The position numbers and the translations under genes were made by a program. Below the pieces are notes generated by a model. That model had not been told where the DNA came from. It worked only from the letters and a program-made list of their open reading frames with translations, and did no database searches. Below, in pieces: positions 25,499-34,400 of a stretch of DNA of 64,000 bases. Position 1 is the first letter of the stretch, and each line of letters begins with the position of its first letter. The DNA is from Mycolicibacterium insubricum (GTDB lineage Bacteria > Actinomycetota > Actinomycetes > Mycobacteriales > Mycobacteriaceae): positions 620,001 to 684,000 of the forward strand of contig NZ_AP022618.1 in NCBI RefSeq assembly GCF_010731615.1, read 5' to 3'.

Positions 25499-25524
25499 AG
25501 AGTCCGACCACCAGCGGAGGAAAC

Positions 25525-26328
25525 ATGGATCTTGGTCTGTCCGGCGCAAAAGCCATCGTCACCGGCGGCAGCAAGGGCATGGGCCTGGCCATCGCCGAAT
25601 CCCTGGCCGCCGAGGGCGCCTCGGTGGCCATCATGGCTCGCGGCCTGGAAGCACTCGAATCCGCCGCCGAGCGGGTCAAGGCCGCCGGCGCCCCCGAGGT
25701 GATCCCCGTCGGCGTCGACATGTCCGACCCCGACTCGATCATCGACGCCTTCGCCGAGATCTCCCGGCGCTGGAACGAGGTCAACGTCCTGGTGCACACC
25801 GTCGGCCCCGGCGACGGCAAGTTCGAAGACCTCACCGACGCGGACTGGCAGGCCGCCTTCGACATGGGCACCATGTCCGCGGTCCGCAGCATCCGAGAAG
25901 CGCTGCCACTGTTGCGCGCCGCCGAGTGGGCCCGCATCGTCACCCTGTCGGCGCACTCCATCCAGCGCCAATCCCCACGGCTGATCGCCTACACCGCCGC
26001 CAAGGCCGCACTGTCCAGCCTGACCAAGAACCTCTCGAAAAGCCTGGGCCCCGAAGGCATCCTGGTCAACTGCGTCTGCCCCGGCACCATCGTCACCGCC
26101 AGCTTCACCGAAAACCTCAAGGACATCCTCGCGGCCCAGGGCTTCGACTCCGCTGATACCCACGACGTCATGCGCTGGGTGGAAACGAACTTCGGGCACC
26201 CCTGCGACCTCGGCCGAGCCGGCCTACCCGAGGAGATCGCCTCGGCGACCACCTACCTGGCGTCGCGGCGCAACGGTTATGTCACCGGCGCGACGGTGAA
26301 CGTCGACGGCGGCACCGACTTCATCTGA
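25525..26328 (+). CDS. SDR family oxidoreductase
   Basis: A 267-aa classical short-chain dehydrogenase. The cofactor motif is TGGSKGMG near residue 12. A VGPGDG segment replaces the usual NNAG. Catalytic residues are Ser in LSAHS and YTAAK (Tyr, Lys); the ending is GATVNVDGGTDFI. ATG 25525 has a GGAGG ribosome site 5 nt upstream. A longer frame would begin inside the palindrome and is rejected. Substrate unknown; many such mycobacterial enzymes act on hydroxyacyl or steroid alcohols. Convergent with the next gene, 15 nt apart. Confidence 0.9.
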   Translation: MDLGLSGAKAIVTGGSKGMGLAIAESLAAEGASVAIMARGLEALESAAERVKAAGAPEVIPVGVDMSDPDSIIDAFAEISRRWNEVNVLVHTVGPGDGKFEDLTDADWQAAFDMGTMSAVRSIREALPLLRAAEWARIVTLSAHSIQRQSPRLIAYTAAKAALSSLTKNLSKSLGPEGILVNCVCPGTIVTASFTENLKDILAAQGFDSADTHDVMRWVETNFGHPCDLGRAGLPEEIASATTYLASRRNGYVTGATVNVDGGTDFI

Positions 26329-26343
26329 GCACCGAAGGACGGC

Positions 26344-27093
26344 CTACTGCGCGGATAGCGCGGCGTTGACCTCCGCGGCGGCCCGGGCGAATTCGGCTGC
26401 CTCGGCCGCCGTCAGTGCAGCGGAAAGAATCTCGGAGATCCGGCGATTCGTCGTCTGCTCGACGTCGGCCAGCAGCTGCTTCTTGTCCGCACCATCGGGG
26501 AACGGTTCGGACCAGCCGAACGTCTTCGCGTACTGGGCACCCTTGTTGAGCACGTGCGCCTCCACCGGCGTCACACCCGAGATGGTGAGTGCGTTGAAAT
26601 GCACACTGCCCCGCAGTTCGCGCAGCACGAAGATCACCTGCATCGCACGCGCCGGAGTGTCCTCGGCCAGCGGCATGGTTGCCCAGCCGGCGAACAGCGG
26701 AAGCCCGGCACCGGAGGTCGCGGCGATGATCTTCGCCCCGAGCTCGGCGACCACGTCGATCCCCGACACATCCGCGAGGTGCCGTCGGCCGAAGCCGGCG
26801 GCCTGATCCCAGTAGGTGCCGGCAGCGGCCAGGGCGCCGCGGACCTTCAGCCCCTCGTCCCACATGGCCTTGATGAAGCTGGGCTCGAACACCGCGAAGA
26901 CCGAAGCCACCGTTCCGCCGGTGGCATCGCCGAGGACCCCGCCGCGGCCCACCACGTACCCGGCGAACGGGTTGGTGTAGCCGGCCGCAGCGCTTTCGGC
27001 GAAGGTCTCCGGGTGCAACATGAACGCCGCACCGGCCTGCTCGACGGAGGATCCGGAGGTACGAGCCGCATCGAGAAAAGCGTTGTCGATCAA
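26344..27093 (-). CDS. SCO6745-family-like protein
   Basis: A 249-aa protein resembling the SCO6745 group of actinobacteria: FMLHPETFAESAAAGYTNPFAGYVVGRGGVLGD, then VFAVFEPSFIKAMWDEG and a helical C-terminus (NRRISEILSAALTAAEAAEF). That family has no firm function. TTG 27093 is chosen because GGGGAA lies 5 nt before it; a second TTG at 27144 has no such site. Same strand as the TauD gene but about 130 nt downstream of it. Confidence 0.6.
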   Translation of the reverse strand: MIDNAFLDAARTSGSSVEQAGAAFMLHPETFAESAAAGYTNPFAGYVVGRGGVLGDATGGTVASVFAVFEPSFIKAMWDEGLKVRGALAAAGTYWDQAAGFGRRHLADVSGIDVVAELGAKIIAATSGAGLPLFAGWATMPLAEDTPARAMQVIFVLRELRGSVHFNALTISGVTPVEAHVLNKGAQYAKTFGWSEPFPDGADKKQLLADVEQTTNRRISEILSAALTAAEAAEFARAAAEVNAALSAQ

Positions 27094-27222
27094 GGATTCC
27101 CCTTCGTTCGGAGCCGGCCGCGTTGAACGTGCCAACGCCGGCAATCAGGACAGGTGCGCATAACCGCGCTTATCCGAGGCTACTGGCGTCGCCGCGGGCC
27201 CGAGGTGAAAAGGGGCCGAACG

Positions 27223-28182
27223 TCAGACCACCATCTCCAGGATCTTGTCGCCGACGGCGTTGTTCTCGAAGTACCCCAGGCCGTAGTCGCCGTCGATGGT
27301 GGTGCGGTGCATGACCCGTGGCTCGTCCGGGTCGTGGCCGGTCACCGCGTGCAGCATCCGCAGGTTGTCCCAGATCACCATGTCGGTGGGTCGCCAGGTG
27401 TGGAAGTACGGCGTGATGGTCGCCAGCAGTTCCCGGCACACCGCTTCCAGCAGCTCGTCACCCTCAGGGGTCTCGGCGCCCTCGATGCCCTCGGCCATCC
27501 ACGGGGACACGTGCAGCACCTTCTCGCCGGTGTCGCGGGTCCACACCGCCGGATGCACGGCGCGCGGCAGGTTGTCCCGGCCGTAGTCGATGGTCTCCTG
27601 CAGGCGCTTGTGCGGCTGGACCTCCCGGAAGCCGTCGGCGAGACCGAAGCGCATGTCCCGGAACCGCAGGTTCAGGCTGTAGAGGATATTGCGGTCCTCG
27701 ATCTTGGCACGTAGCTCCGGGGACAGCGCGCGGTAGAGGTCGATGCCGTCGGCGAAGCCGGTCTGGCCGCCCTCGGTGACGCCGACGAGGCAGCGCAGCA
27801 CGCCGGCCCGGTTCAGCTTGTCGTTGTAGCAGTGGTCGAAATGCCAGGGCAGCCAGGAGGTCACCTCTTTGCCGTCGACGATGACGATGTTGCCCTCGCG
27901 CGGAGCCTGGCCGATCTCGATGACACCGGGGTGCAGCGCACCGCCGGCCCGCGGCACGGTGGGCACGGGGTGGTCCTTTAACGGACCGAACACCGTGCTG
28001 ATCTCGACCTGCAGCGCGCCGTCGGGCTCGACGTCCTCGAACAGGATCATGCCGCGGTCGTCGAAGACCTGGCGCAGCTGTTCGCGCACCGACGGGTCCT
28101 CGAGGACCCCCAGCGTGACGCCGGTGACCCGGGCGCCGAACGACAGGTCCTCGCGCAGAGGTGCGACGTGAATCGATGACAT
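27223..28182 (-). CDS. TauD/TfdA family 2-oxoglutarate dioxygenase
   Basis: A 319-aa Fe(II)/2-oxoglutarate dioxygenase. Iron ligands are H114-x-D116 in WHFDHCY and the distal His292 in RVMHRTT; the following Arg fits 2-oxoglutarate binding. Other family features are FFDDRGMILFED-like entry, GQTGFAD and WDNLRMLHAVTG. ATG 28182 has a GGAGG site 8 nt upstream. It is divergent from an IclR gene 79 nt away, the usual pattern of a regulated catabolic dioxygenase. Substrates of relatives include taurine, alkylsulfates and aryloxy acids; not predictable here. Confidence 0.9.
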   Translation of the reverse strand: MSSIHVAPLREDLSFGARVTGVTLGVLEDPSVREQLRQVFDDRGMILFEDVEPDGALQVEISTVFGPLKDHPVPTVPRAGGALHPGVIEIGQAPREGNIVIVDGKEVTSWLPWHFDHCYNDKLNRAGVLRCLVGVTEGGQTGFADGIDLYRALSPELRAKIEDRNILYSLNLRFRDMRFGLADGFREVQPHKRLQETIDYGRDNLPRAVHPAVWTRDTGEKVLHVSPWMAEGIEGAETPEGDELLEAVCRELLATITPYFHTWRPTDMVIWDNLRMLHAVTGHDPDEPRVMHRTTIDGDYGLGYFENNAVGDKILEMVV

Positions 28183-28261
28183 GGCGTGTTCCTCCGAGCG
28201 GTTGTACATAGATCACTATCTGATACAGTAATGTCATTAATCAACACTAGTGAGGTTGTGG

Positions 28262-28984
28262 ATGGCCGTCAAGGGCAGTTCCACCGCCGCGCGCGTGCTC
28301 ACCGTCTTCGAGGCGGTCGCCGCCCACCAGCCGGTCGGTGTCGCCACGCTGTCGCGGATGCTGGAGATGGACAAGAGCGCGGTGCAGCGCGCATTGGTGA
28401 CGCTGGCCGAGCAGGGCTGGATCCGGGCGCGCGAGGAATCGTCGACGCGGTGGGAGACCACTCCTCGGATCTTGAACATCGCGCACAGTTCGCGGTCGAA
28501 ATCCGATCGGCGCCAACGTATTCAGCAGGTGCTGGAACAGCTCGCCGAACAGACCGGTGAGACCGCGATGTTCAACGAGCCGGACGGTTCGGGGCTGACG
28601 GTGTCCCAGGTGGCCGAAAGCCGCCAGGCGTTGCGGATGGTGCCGCGCATCGGCGCTGCGGTTCCGGTGCGTGAAAGTGCGACCGGGCGTGTGCTGTTTC
28701 CGCATTTGAGCGCCGAGCGACAACGCGAATTGCTCAGCGGGCCGGCCGATGCCGAGTTCCGGAAACTCGTTGACGATGCGGGTGAGCGCGGATACTCCGC
28801 CAGTAGTGAGGTGAACGAGGCCAGCATGACGATCGCCGCCCCGGTCTTCGAGGCCGACGGTCGGGCGCTCGGCGCGATCGCGATCAGCGGGCCCGCCGAG
28901 CGCATGGTGCCCGAACAACACCCCGAACTCGCCACCGCCGTACGACGGGCGGCCGCCGAGTTGTCCCGGGACCTCGCCGACTAG
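28262..28984 (+). CDS. IclR family regulator, divergent from TauD dioxygenase
   Basis: A 240-aa regulator. The HTH region reads TVFEAVAAHQPVGVATLSRMLEMDKSAVQRALVTLAEQGW (about residues 14-53). The effector domain shows VPVRESATGRVLFPHL and FEADGRALGAIAISGPAERM. ATG 28262 with GAGG 6 nt upstream is preferred to GTG 28250. It probably controls the divergent dioxygenase gene from the AT-rich 79-bp gap. Its stop codon is shared with the convergent hydrolase gene within CTAG. Confidence 0.88.
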   Translation: MAVKGSSTAARVLTVFEAVAAHQPVGVATLSRMLEMDKSAVQRALVTLAEQGWIRAREESSTRWETTPRILNIAHSSRSKSDRRQRIQQVLEQLAEQTGETAMFNEPDGSGLTVSQVAESRQALRMVPRIGAAVPVRESATGRVLFPHLSAERQRELLSGPADAEFRKLVDDAGERGYSASSEVNEASMTIAAPVFEADGRALGAIAISGPAERMVPEQHPELATAVRRAAAELSRDLAD

Positions 28985-30510
28985 CTCCCGTAGAGATGTA
29001 GCGCTCGGCCGGCCAGTGTGGCGATGTCTCCGCTGAGCCCGGTGATCGGCGGGCCGCCCCGCTGGTGGATCACGTTGGCCAGCACCACCACATAGGTATC
29101 GGTGCCCGGGTCGACCCACATCGTGACGCCAGTGAACCCGGTGTGCCCGAAGCTGCCGATCGGAAAGACCATGCCCCGCGGGCGCGAATGCGGTGTGTCG
29201 ATGTCCCACCCGAAGCCGCGCAGGTTCACCCCGGCGACGGCCGGATAGCTCGGCGCAAGAAGCGGATCGGATCCACGGCCCCCGGCGGCGATCGCCGCGC
29301 GCGTCGCCGCGTTGGCCAGGGCCACCTGCCCGGGAAAGTGGCCGGGCTGCTGGGGCGTCGTCATCAACTCCAGCGTGGCCTGTTGCAGCGGAAACGGGCT
29401 CGGGCGCCCGGCCAGCCGATCCAGCAGAGCCTGCAGGTACTTCCCGACGTCGGCGGCCGTCGAGAACACCCCGGCGCTGCCGGCCACTCCGCCCATCCGC
29501 CGCGCGGTCGGATCGTGCACGGTGCCGCGCAGCAGGTCGTCGAAGTCGGGGTTGATGCCCGGGGTGTCCTCATCGCGGGCGGTGGGGGCGATCCGGGCCA
29601 GCAGGTCGGTGCTCCACGAATCCTCCGGACAGTCGGCGACGGCCGCCTCATCCTTGTCGAACCCGACGGCCGTGCCGCGGATCCGATGCGGCCCACACAC
29701 CTTGGCCGCGGGCAGGTAACGGGTATCGGTCATCTGCAGCGGGGCGAACACGTGCTGCTGCACGTATTCGTCCAACGGCTGACCGGTGAGCTGCTCGACC
29801 AGGGTGCCGAGAATGATGAAGCCGATGTCGGAGTAGTGGAACAGCTCGCCGGGCGCGAACTCCAGTGGCGCGGTGAGCGCGCGATGGATGCCGTCGGCCT
29901 TGTCCGGCGCGGTCAGGCCCCACGGTCCCTGGTGGCTCAGGTCGCCGCCGATGCCGGAGGTATGGGTGAGCAGCATGCGCAGCGTCACTCGCGCCCGCAC
30001 CGGATCGCCGGTGGCATTGAAGCCGGGCAGATAGGTCTGCACCGGATCGTCGATGTGCACCCGCCCCTGTTCGTAGAGCTGCAGCACCGCGGTGGCGGTG
30101 CCGAGGATCTTGGTCAGCGAGGCCAAATCGAAGATGGTGTCGACGGTCATCGGCTCGGCGGCCGCCGGCTCACCGTCGAGTCCGGGTTCGCCCGCCAGCT
30201 TGCGTTCACCGAATGCCCGGCGCAGAACGACTTTCCCGTCGTGCCCGATCTGCACGACGGCGCCCGGCAGCCGGGGCGCGGCGATTGCGTCGTTGACCAC
30301 TTGGGAGATGGACGGGATATCGCCGACGGTCGCCACGTTGGGTGCGGGTGCCGTCGGCAGCGGATGCGGAAGTTGCGGGGCGGGGGAGCCGGTGGTCACC
30401 GGCGCGGGGCCGGAGTCGTCGCGACGGGCACAGGACGGTACGGCGAAAAGGGTGAACAGGACGACGCCGAGAACGGCAGCCCGGGTGACGCGTGAACCCG
30501 CTGCACTCAC
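28981..30510 (-). CDS. Beta-lactamase-fold serine hydrolase, probable lipoprotein
   Basis: A 509-aa class C beta-lactamase-like protein. SLTK holds the nucleophile Ser and Lys, YSD replaces the usual Tyr-x-Asn, and GHTGFTG is the third motif. The N-terminus has a hydrophobic stretch ending VPSC, a possible lipobox. GTG 30510 follows TACCGT by 7 nt (leaderless pattern); ATG 30546 is the alternative. Such proteins act as esterases, D-Ala peptidases or lipid hydrolases at the envelope rather than true beta-lactamases. Substrate unknown. Overlaps the convergent IclR gene by 4 nt. Confidence 0.83.
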   Translation of the reverse strand: MSAAGSRVTRAAVLGVVLFTLFAVPSCARRDDSGPAPVTTGSPAPQLPHPLPTAPAPNVATVGDIPSISQVVNDAIAAPRLPGAVVQIGHDGKVVLRRAFGERKLAGEPGLDGEPAAAEPMTVDTIFDLASLTKILGTATAVLQLYEQGRVHIDDPVQTYLPGFNATGDPVRARVTLRMLLTHTSGIGGDLSHQGPWGLTAPDKADGIHRALTAPLEFAPGELFHYSDIGFIILGTLVEQLTGQPLDEYVQQHVFAPLQMTDTRYLPAAKVCGPHRIRGTAVGFDKDEAAVADCPEDSWSTDLLARIAPTARDEDTPGINPDFDDLLRGTVHDPTARRMGGVAGSAGVFSTAADVGKYLQALLDRLAGRPSPFPLQQATLELMTTPQQPGHFPGQVALANAATRAAIAAGGRGSDPLLAPSYPAVAGVNLRGFGWDIDTPHSRPRGMVFPIGSFGHTGFTGVTMWVDPGTDTYVVVLANVIHQRGGPPITGLSGDIATLAGRALHLYGS

Positions 30511-30517
30511 CGGATCG

Positions 30518-30523
30518 ACGGTA
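30518..30523 (-). promoter_or_regulatory. Leaderless-type -10 box for the serine hydrolase gene
   Basis: On the minus strand TACCGT, then 7 nt, then GTG 30510. Confidence 0.35.
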
Positions 30524-30684
30524 GTCGGGCGCCGGACCGGTGTCATGCGCGCCGATCCGGGCGATCCGCGGCGCGCAGCATGCTGGGAAAACTACGGTAC
30601 GCGCTGTACGGCGGCGGTCGGGAAAGACCGATTCACTGCCGGAGCAGGGCGATTCCGGGTGCGCAACAGATTGATCTACCAGAG

Positions 30685-30690
30685 TATTCT
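30685..30690 (+). promoter_or_regulatory. -10 box and overlapping dyad of the TetR (LmrA-like) gene
   Basis: TATTCT, then 6 nt, then GTG 30697. The box sits inside CAGAGTATTCTG (30681-30692), a near-palindrome (10 of 12), so autoregulation by the TetR protein is likely. Confidence 0.5.
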
Positions 30691-30696
30691 GAACGC

Positions 30697-31338
30697 GTGT
30701 CCGCAACCACGACCGGCAACGGAAAGCCGGTGTCTACCAGGGTCCGACTGCTGGAATCCGCCACGGATCTGTTCAGTCGGCAGGGCTTCGGGGCGACGGG
30801 GATCAAGGCGGTCCTCGCGGCCGCCGAGGCGCCGTACGGCTCGCTGTACCACTTCTTCCCCGGCGGGAAGCAGGAGCTCGGCGCGGCCGCCCTCGCCTAC
30901 GGCGGCGAGCGGTACCGGGTGATCCTGGCTTCGGTGTACCCCGAGAACTCCGACGTCGTGCAGGACACAGCTGATTCGTTTGCCCGGGCAACTGAGATGT
31001 TGGAGGAAACCGACTTCGGCTACGCCTGCCCGATCGCGACCATCGCCCTGGAAACTGCCGACAACGACGAGGTGATGCGCGAGGCTGCCGCCGCGGCGTT
31101 CGAGTCTTGGCTGGAGCTTCTCCAGGAGCGCTTCGTCGGTGCCGGGATGACCGATGGTCGTGCGCGTGACGTCGCGATCGAGGTTTTCTGCCTGATCGAG
31201 GGCGCGGTGCTGCTTGCCAGAACCACCCGCTCTGTGGCCCCGATGCACACCGCCGGGAAAGCGGCCACCACGCTGGTCACCGCGGCGCTCGAACAGTCGC
31301 GCAAAAGCCGGTCCGCCGGTAAGAAGCAGGCGAACTGA
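30697..31338 (+). CDS. TetR/AcrR regulator, LmrA/YxaF type
   Basis: A 213-aa regulator. The HTH region (TRVRLLESATDLFSRQGFGATGIKAVLAAAEAPYGSLYHFFPGGKQELG, about 13-58) includes the GSLYHFFPGGK of the LmrA/YxaF subgroup. The start is fixed by a leaderless promoter. A 20-nt gap separates it from the glutathione peroxidase gene, which it may control in one operon. The ligand is unknown; relatives sense drugs or flavonoids. Confidence 0.88.
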   Translation: MSATTTGNGKPVSTRVRLLESATDLFSRQGFGATGIKAVLAAAEAPYGSLYHFFPGGKQELGAAALAYGGERYRVILASVYPENSDVVQDTADSFARATEMLEETDFGYACPIATIALETADNDEVMREAAAAAFESWLELLQERFVGAGMTDGRARDVAIEVFCLIEGAVLLARTTRSVAPMHTAGKAATTLVTAALEQSRKSRSAGKKQAN

Positions 31339-31358
31339 ATTAGCGAGAGGATGACCGT

Positions 31359-31895
31359 ATGACCGTCCATGATTTCTCGGTGAAGGCCGCCGATGGCTCG
31401 GCGAAATCACTCCGCGACCTTGCCGGCAAGGTGGCGCTGATCGTCAACGTCGCCAGCAAGTGCGGATTCACCCCGCAGTACCAGGGGCTGGAGGCGCTGT
31501 ACCAGCAGAGCCGGGATCGGGGGCTGGAGGTTCTGGGCTTCCCGTGCAACCAGTTCGGCGCACAGGAGCCCGGCACCGATGCCGAGATCCAGGAGTTCTG
31601 TTCGCTGAACTACGGCGTCAGTTTCCCCGTCTACGGCAAGATCGACGTCAACGGTCCCGACGCGGATCCGCTGTATGTCTATCTGCGTAAAGAGGCCCCC
31701 GGCGAATTCGGTCCCGAGCAGGGCCCGATGTATGAGCACATCAAGGCCATGCGCCCGGAGGCCATCGGCAGCGACGAGGTCAAGTGGAACTTCACCAAGT
31801 TCCTGGTCGGCCGCGACGGCTCGGTGATCCGCCGGTACGAGTCGACGGCCACTCCCGAGCAGATCGGCACAGACCTCGCAGAACTGTTGGACTGA
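31359..31895 (+). CDS. Glutathione peroxidase family, Cys-dependent (thioredoxin-linked type)
   Basis: A 178-aa peroxidase. Peroxidatic Cys35 lies in NVASKCGFTPQY; FPCNQFGAQEPG holds Cys63, Asn64 and Gln65; KWNFTKFL holds Trp143. Cys81 in QEFCSLNYG is a candidate resolving Cys. Cys rather than selenocysteine, and the absence of glutathione in mycobacteria, suggest thioredoxin as the reductant. It reduces lipid and hydrogen peroxides in the cytoplasm. A GAGAGG site precedes the ATG. It follows the LmrA-type TetR gene. Confidence 0.93.
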   Translation: MTVHDFSVKAADGSAKSLRDLAGKVALIVNVASKCGFTPQYQGLEALYQQSRDRGLEVLGFPCNQFGAQEPGTDAEIQEFCSLNYGVSFPVYGKIDVNGPDADPLYVYLRKEAPGEFGPEQGPMYEHIKAMRPEAIGSDEVKWNFTKFLVGRDGSVIRRYESTATPEQIGTDLAELLD

Positions 31896-31942
31896 GGGTG
31901 GTGCGGGATGAGGCGTCCAGTGCGACCCGCGTATACGGGGGA

Positions 31943-32533
31943 GTGACCGGCGAGGAGCGAGTGGCGGAGCGGCGCCGGAAGCTCATCGAGGCCGGTATGG
32001 TCCTGTTCGGGTCCGGGGGCTCCGTGCAGGTCCGGGTCAAGGACATCGTCGTTGAGGCCGGCCTGACCGAACGCTACTTCTACGAGAGTTTCAGTGACCT
32101 GGGGGACTTGTTTGATGCGGTCTTCGAAGACGCCGCTGAAGTACTGGAGAGCAAGGTGAAAGCGGCGGTCCCGAAGACATCGGAGGACGCCCTTGCCCAG
32201 GTATCTGTCGTGCTGCGAACCACTGTCGACACGCTGACCGCAGATCCGCGGATGATCCGGATCTTCTTCGTCGAGGCACTGGGCAAGGGCGGACGACCCG
32301 CCAGCCGGCACGGCCACATTCTGAACCGGGCCACCGGACACGTCCTGCAGTGGCCGTCGCCGGAAGACCGGCTGTTGTTGGAGGCACCGGCGGAGGACCA
32401 GATGAAAGCCTTCGCATTGTCCGGTGCGGCTTCGGAGTTGCTCGTCGCTTGGGCCGAAGGCGTCTTGGAGGTGACCCCTTCGGAGTTGTCGGACTTTCTG
32501 GTGGGCCTGTACTGCCGCACCAATCTGCCCTGA
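31943..32533 (+). CDS. TetR family transcriptional regulator
   Basis: About 196 aa from GTG 31943; GTG at 31901 or 31961 are alternatives, because none has a clean ribosome site. The HTH region reads ERRRKLIEAGMVLFGSGGSVQVRVKDIVVEAGLTERYFYESFSDLGDLFDAVF. YFYESFSDLGDLF is the third helix and turn. The C-terminal part is a typical ligand-binding helix bundle. It starts 47 nt after the peroxidase stop and may belong to that operon. Target unknown. Confidence 0.82.
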   Translation: MTGEERVAERRRKLIEAGMVLFGSGGSVQVRVKDIVVEAGLTERYFYESFSDLGDLFDAVFEDAAEVLESKVKAAVPKTSEDALAQVSVVLRTTVDTLTADPRMIRIFFVEALGKGGRPASRHGHILNRATGHVLQWPSPEDRLLLEAPAEDQMKAFALSGAASELLVAWAEGVLEVTPSELSDFLVGLYCRTNLP

Positions 32534-32589
32534 CTCGATCACCTTGTACCGTCGCAGATATCGTGGCGAGCAAAGACTGGGCTGGTCGG

Positions 32590-33189
32590 TTACTCGGTGA
32601 CCGCCGGCGCGGGCGGTCGCAGCAGGCCCAGCTGCTGCTCGACCAGCGCGCGCAACTCGGCGTGGCCCGCGGTGACGCCGACCGCGGCCTCATTGCTCAG
32701 GCTCCGCGCGGTCTGCGCGATCAACATCGAGACGGCCACCGGCGGATAGCGGTCGAGATCGACCCCGTTGGCCCGCAACACCAGCGTGACCGCTGCCGTC
32801 TCGATCTCCCGCACCCGCTCGGCGTAGGCCCGCAACTCCGCGCGAATCACCTTGCGGTGGTTGGCCAGCGCCATGAACTCGGTGTTCAGGATCGTCAGCC
32901 GCGGATCGCTGTTGATCGACCAGAGCGCGTGCAACGGATCGTCGGCGGTCAGCAGCGTCCGGATCCGGGCCAGCGCGGCGTCGGCGCCGCTGCGCAGCAC
33001 CTCGACGAACAGATCGTCCATGGTGGGGAAGTAGTAGTAGACCAGCGCCTGTTTCACCCCGGCCTCCGCGGCCACCCGCCGCGACGTGGCCGCCGCGTAG
33101 CCCTCGTCGCGCATCACCCGCGCCGTGGCCTCCAGCAGCCGGTCACGCGCGTTGCTCTCCGCGGTGTTGGGCGACGAACGGCGAGCCAT
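32590..33189 (-). CDS. TetR family transcriptional regulator, divergent from methyltransferase
   Basis: A 199-aa regulator. The HTH region reads ARDRLLEATARVMRDEGYAAATSRRVAAEAGVKQALVYYYFPTMDDLFVEVL. ATG 33189 follows TAAAGT by 7 nt; longer frame upstream runs through the divergent gene. It probably regulates the methyltransferase that starts 55 nt away in the opposite direction. The two -10 boxes are about 30 nt apart, so one bound repressor could block both. Confidence 0.87.
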   Translation of the reverse strand: MARRSSPNTAESNARDRLLEATARVMRDEGYAAATSRRVAAEAGVKQALVYYYFPTMDDLFVEVLRSGADAALARIRTLLTADDPLHALWSINSDPRLTILNTEFMALANHRKVIRAELRAYAERVREIETAAVTLVLRANGVDLDRYPPVAVSMLIAQTARSLSNEAAVGVTAGHAELRALVEQQLGLLRPPAPAVTE

Positions 33190-33196
33190 TCCCGGC

Positions 33197-33202
33197 ACTT
33201 TA
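33197..33202 (-). promoter_or_regulatory. Leaderless-type -10 box for the TetR gene
   Basis: On the minus strand TAAAGT, then 7 nt, then ATG 33189. Confidence 0.4.
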
Positions 33203-33232
33203 CGCTCACCGGTTCGCCCGCCGGAGCGCTTG

Positions 33233-33238
33233 TAGGGT
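33233..33238 (+). promoter_or_regulatory. Leaderless-type -10 box for the methyltransferase gene
   Basis: TAGGGT, then 6 nt, then ATG 33245. Confidence 0.45.
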
Positions 33239-33244
33239 GGGTTC

Positions 33245-34324
33245 ATGACCGGCAGCCGAACCTCCGACACCCCTGGTGAGACCGCCGAGGAGTTCGCCGA
33301 CCGGATCGCCGCAACCATGGACGCCGCCGCGTTGGCCATGCTGCTCAGCATCGGCCACCAGGTCGGGCTGCTGGAGACGCTGGGCGACCTGCCGCCGGCC
33401 ACCAGCACCGAGATCGCCGACGCGGCAGGCCTCAACGAACGCTACGTGCGGGAGTGGCTGGGCGGCATGGCCGCGGCCGACGTCGTCGAATACCACCCCG
33501 ACACCGGGCGCTACCGGCTGCCCGCGCATCGCGCCGAGGTGCTGACCAATGCCGGCGGTGCCCGCAACCTCGCGCCGGCCACCCAGTACATCCCGCTGCT
33601 GGCCGAGGTCGAGCAGAAGGTCATCGGTTGCGTGCGCGACGGCGGCGGGCTGAGCTACGCGGACTACCCGCGCTTCCACACCGTGATGGCCCAGCGCAGC
33701 GGCGAGATGTACGACCGGGCACTCGTGGACGAGGTGATCCCGCTGGTCGACGGGCTGCCCGAACGTCTGCGCGCCCGTGCCGTCGTCGCCGACTTCGGCT
33801 GCGGCAGTGGGCATGCCATCAACCTGATGGCGAGGGCGTTCCCGGCCAGCACCTTCACCGGCGTCGACTTCTCCGCCGCCGCGACGGCCACCGGTGCGGC
33901 CGAGGCGGCCCGACTCGGGCTGACCAACGTCGGCTTCGTCGAACACGACCTCGCCGAGTTCGACGCCCGCGACGTCTACGACCTCATCACCGCCTTCGAC
34001 ACCATCCACGACCAGGCCCGGCCCGAGAAGGTGCTGGCCAACATCCACCGCGCGCTACGCCCCGGCGGGGTGCTGCTGATGATGGACGTCAAGGCGTCCA
34101 GCCGCCTGGAGGACAACATCGGCCGGCCCCTGTCGACCTACCGGTACACGGTGTCGCTGATGCACTGCATGTCGGTGTCGCTGGGGCTCGACGGTGCGGG
34201 GCTGGGCACCATGTGGGGGCACCAGCGCGCCACCGCGATGCTGGCCGACGCCGGGTTCACCGACGTCACGATCGCCGAGACCGCCGCCGACCCGCTCAGC
34301 AACTTCTACATCGCCCGTCGGTAG
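33245..34324 (+). CDS. Class I SAM-dependent methyltransferase (Rv2258c-like)
   Basis: A 359-aa protein. An N-terminal winged-helix dimerisation domain ([43 protein letters not shown], about 30-72) precedes the SAM domain, with motif [18 protein letters not shown] near residue 180 and [11 protein letters not shown]. The layout matches the M. tuberculosis protein Rv2258c and related O-methyltransferase-like enzymes. Substrate unknown. Divergent from a TetR gene that probably controls it. Confidence 0.88.
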   Translation: MTGSRTSDTPGETAEEFADRIAATMDAAALAMLLSIGHQVGLLETLGDLPPATSTEIADAAGLNERYVREWLGGMAAADVVEYHPDTGRYRLPAHRAEVLTNAGGARNLAPATQYIPLLAEVEQKVIGCVRDGGGLSYADYPRFHTVMAQRSGEMYDRALVDEVIPLVDGLPERLRARAVVADFGCGSGHAINLMARAFPASTFTGVDFSAAATATGAAEAARLGLTNVGFVEHDLAEFDARDVYDLITAFDTIHDQARPEKVLANIHRALRPGGVLLMMDVKASSRLEDNIGRPLSTYRYTVSLMHCMSVSLGLDGAGLGTMWGHQRATAMLADAGFTDVTIAETAADPLSNFYIARR

Positions 34325-34400
34325 GGTCGAACCCCGCGGGCGAAGCGGTTCATCACCGTCCCCCCGCGTCCGACATCCCCGCAGGACGGAGCATCCGGCA

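Noticed and set aside
28183..28261. Possible IclR palindrome between TauD and IclR genes
   Set aside because: Only a 4-bp symmetric match (TGAT/ATCA); too weak to call, although a site there is likely.
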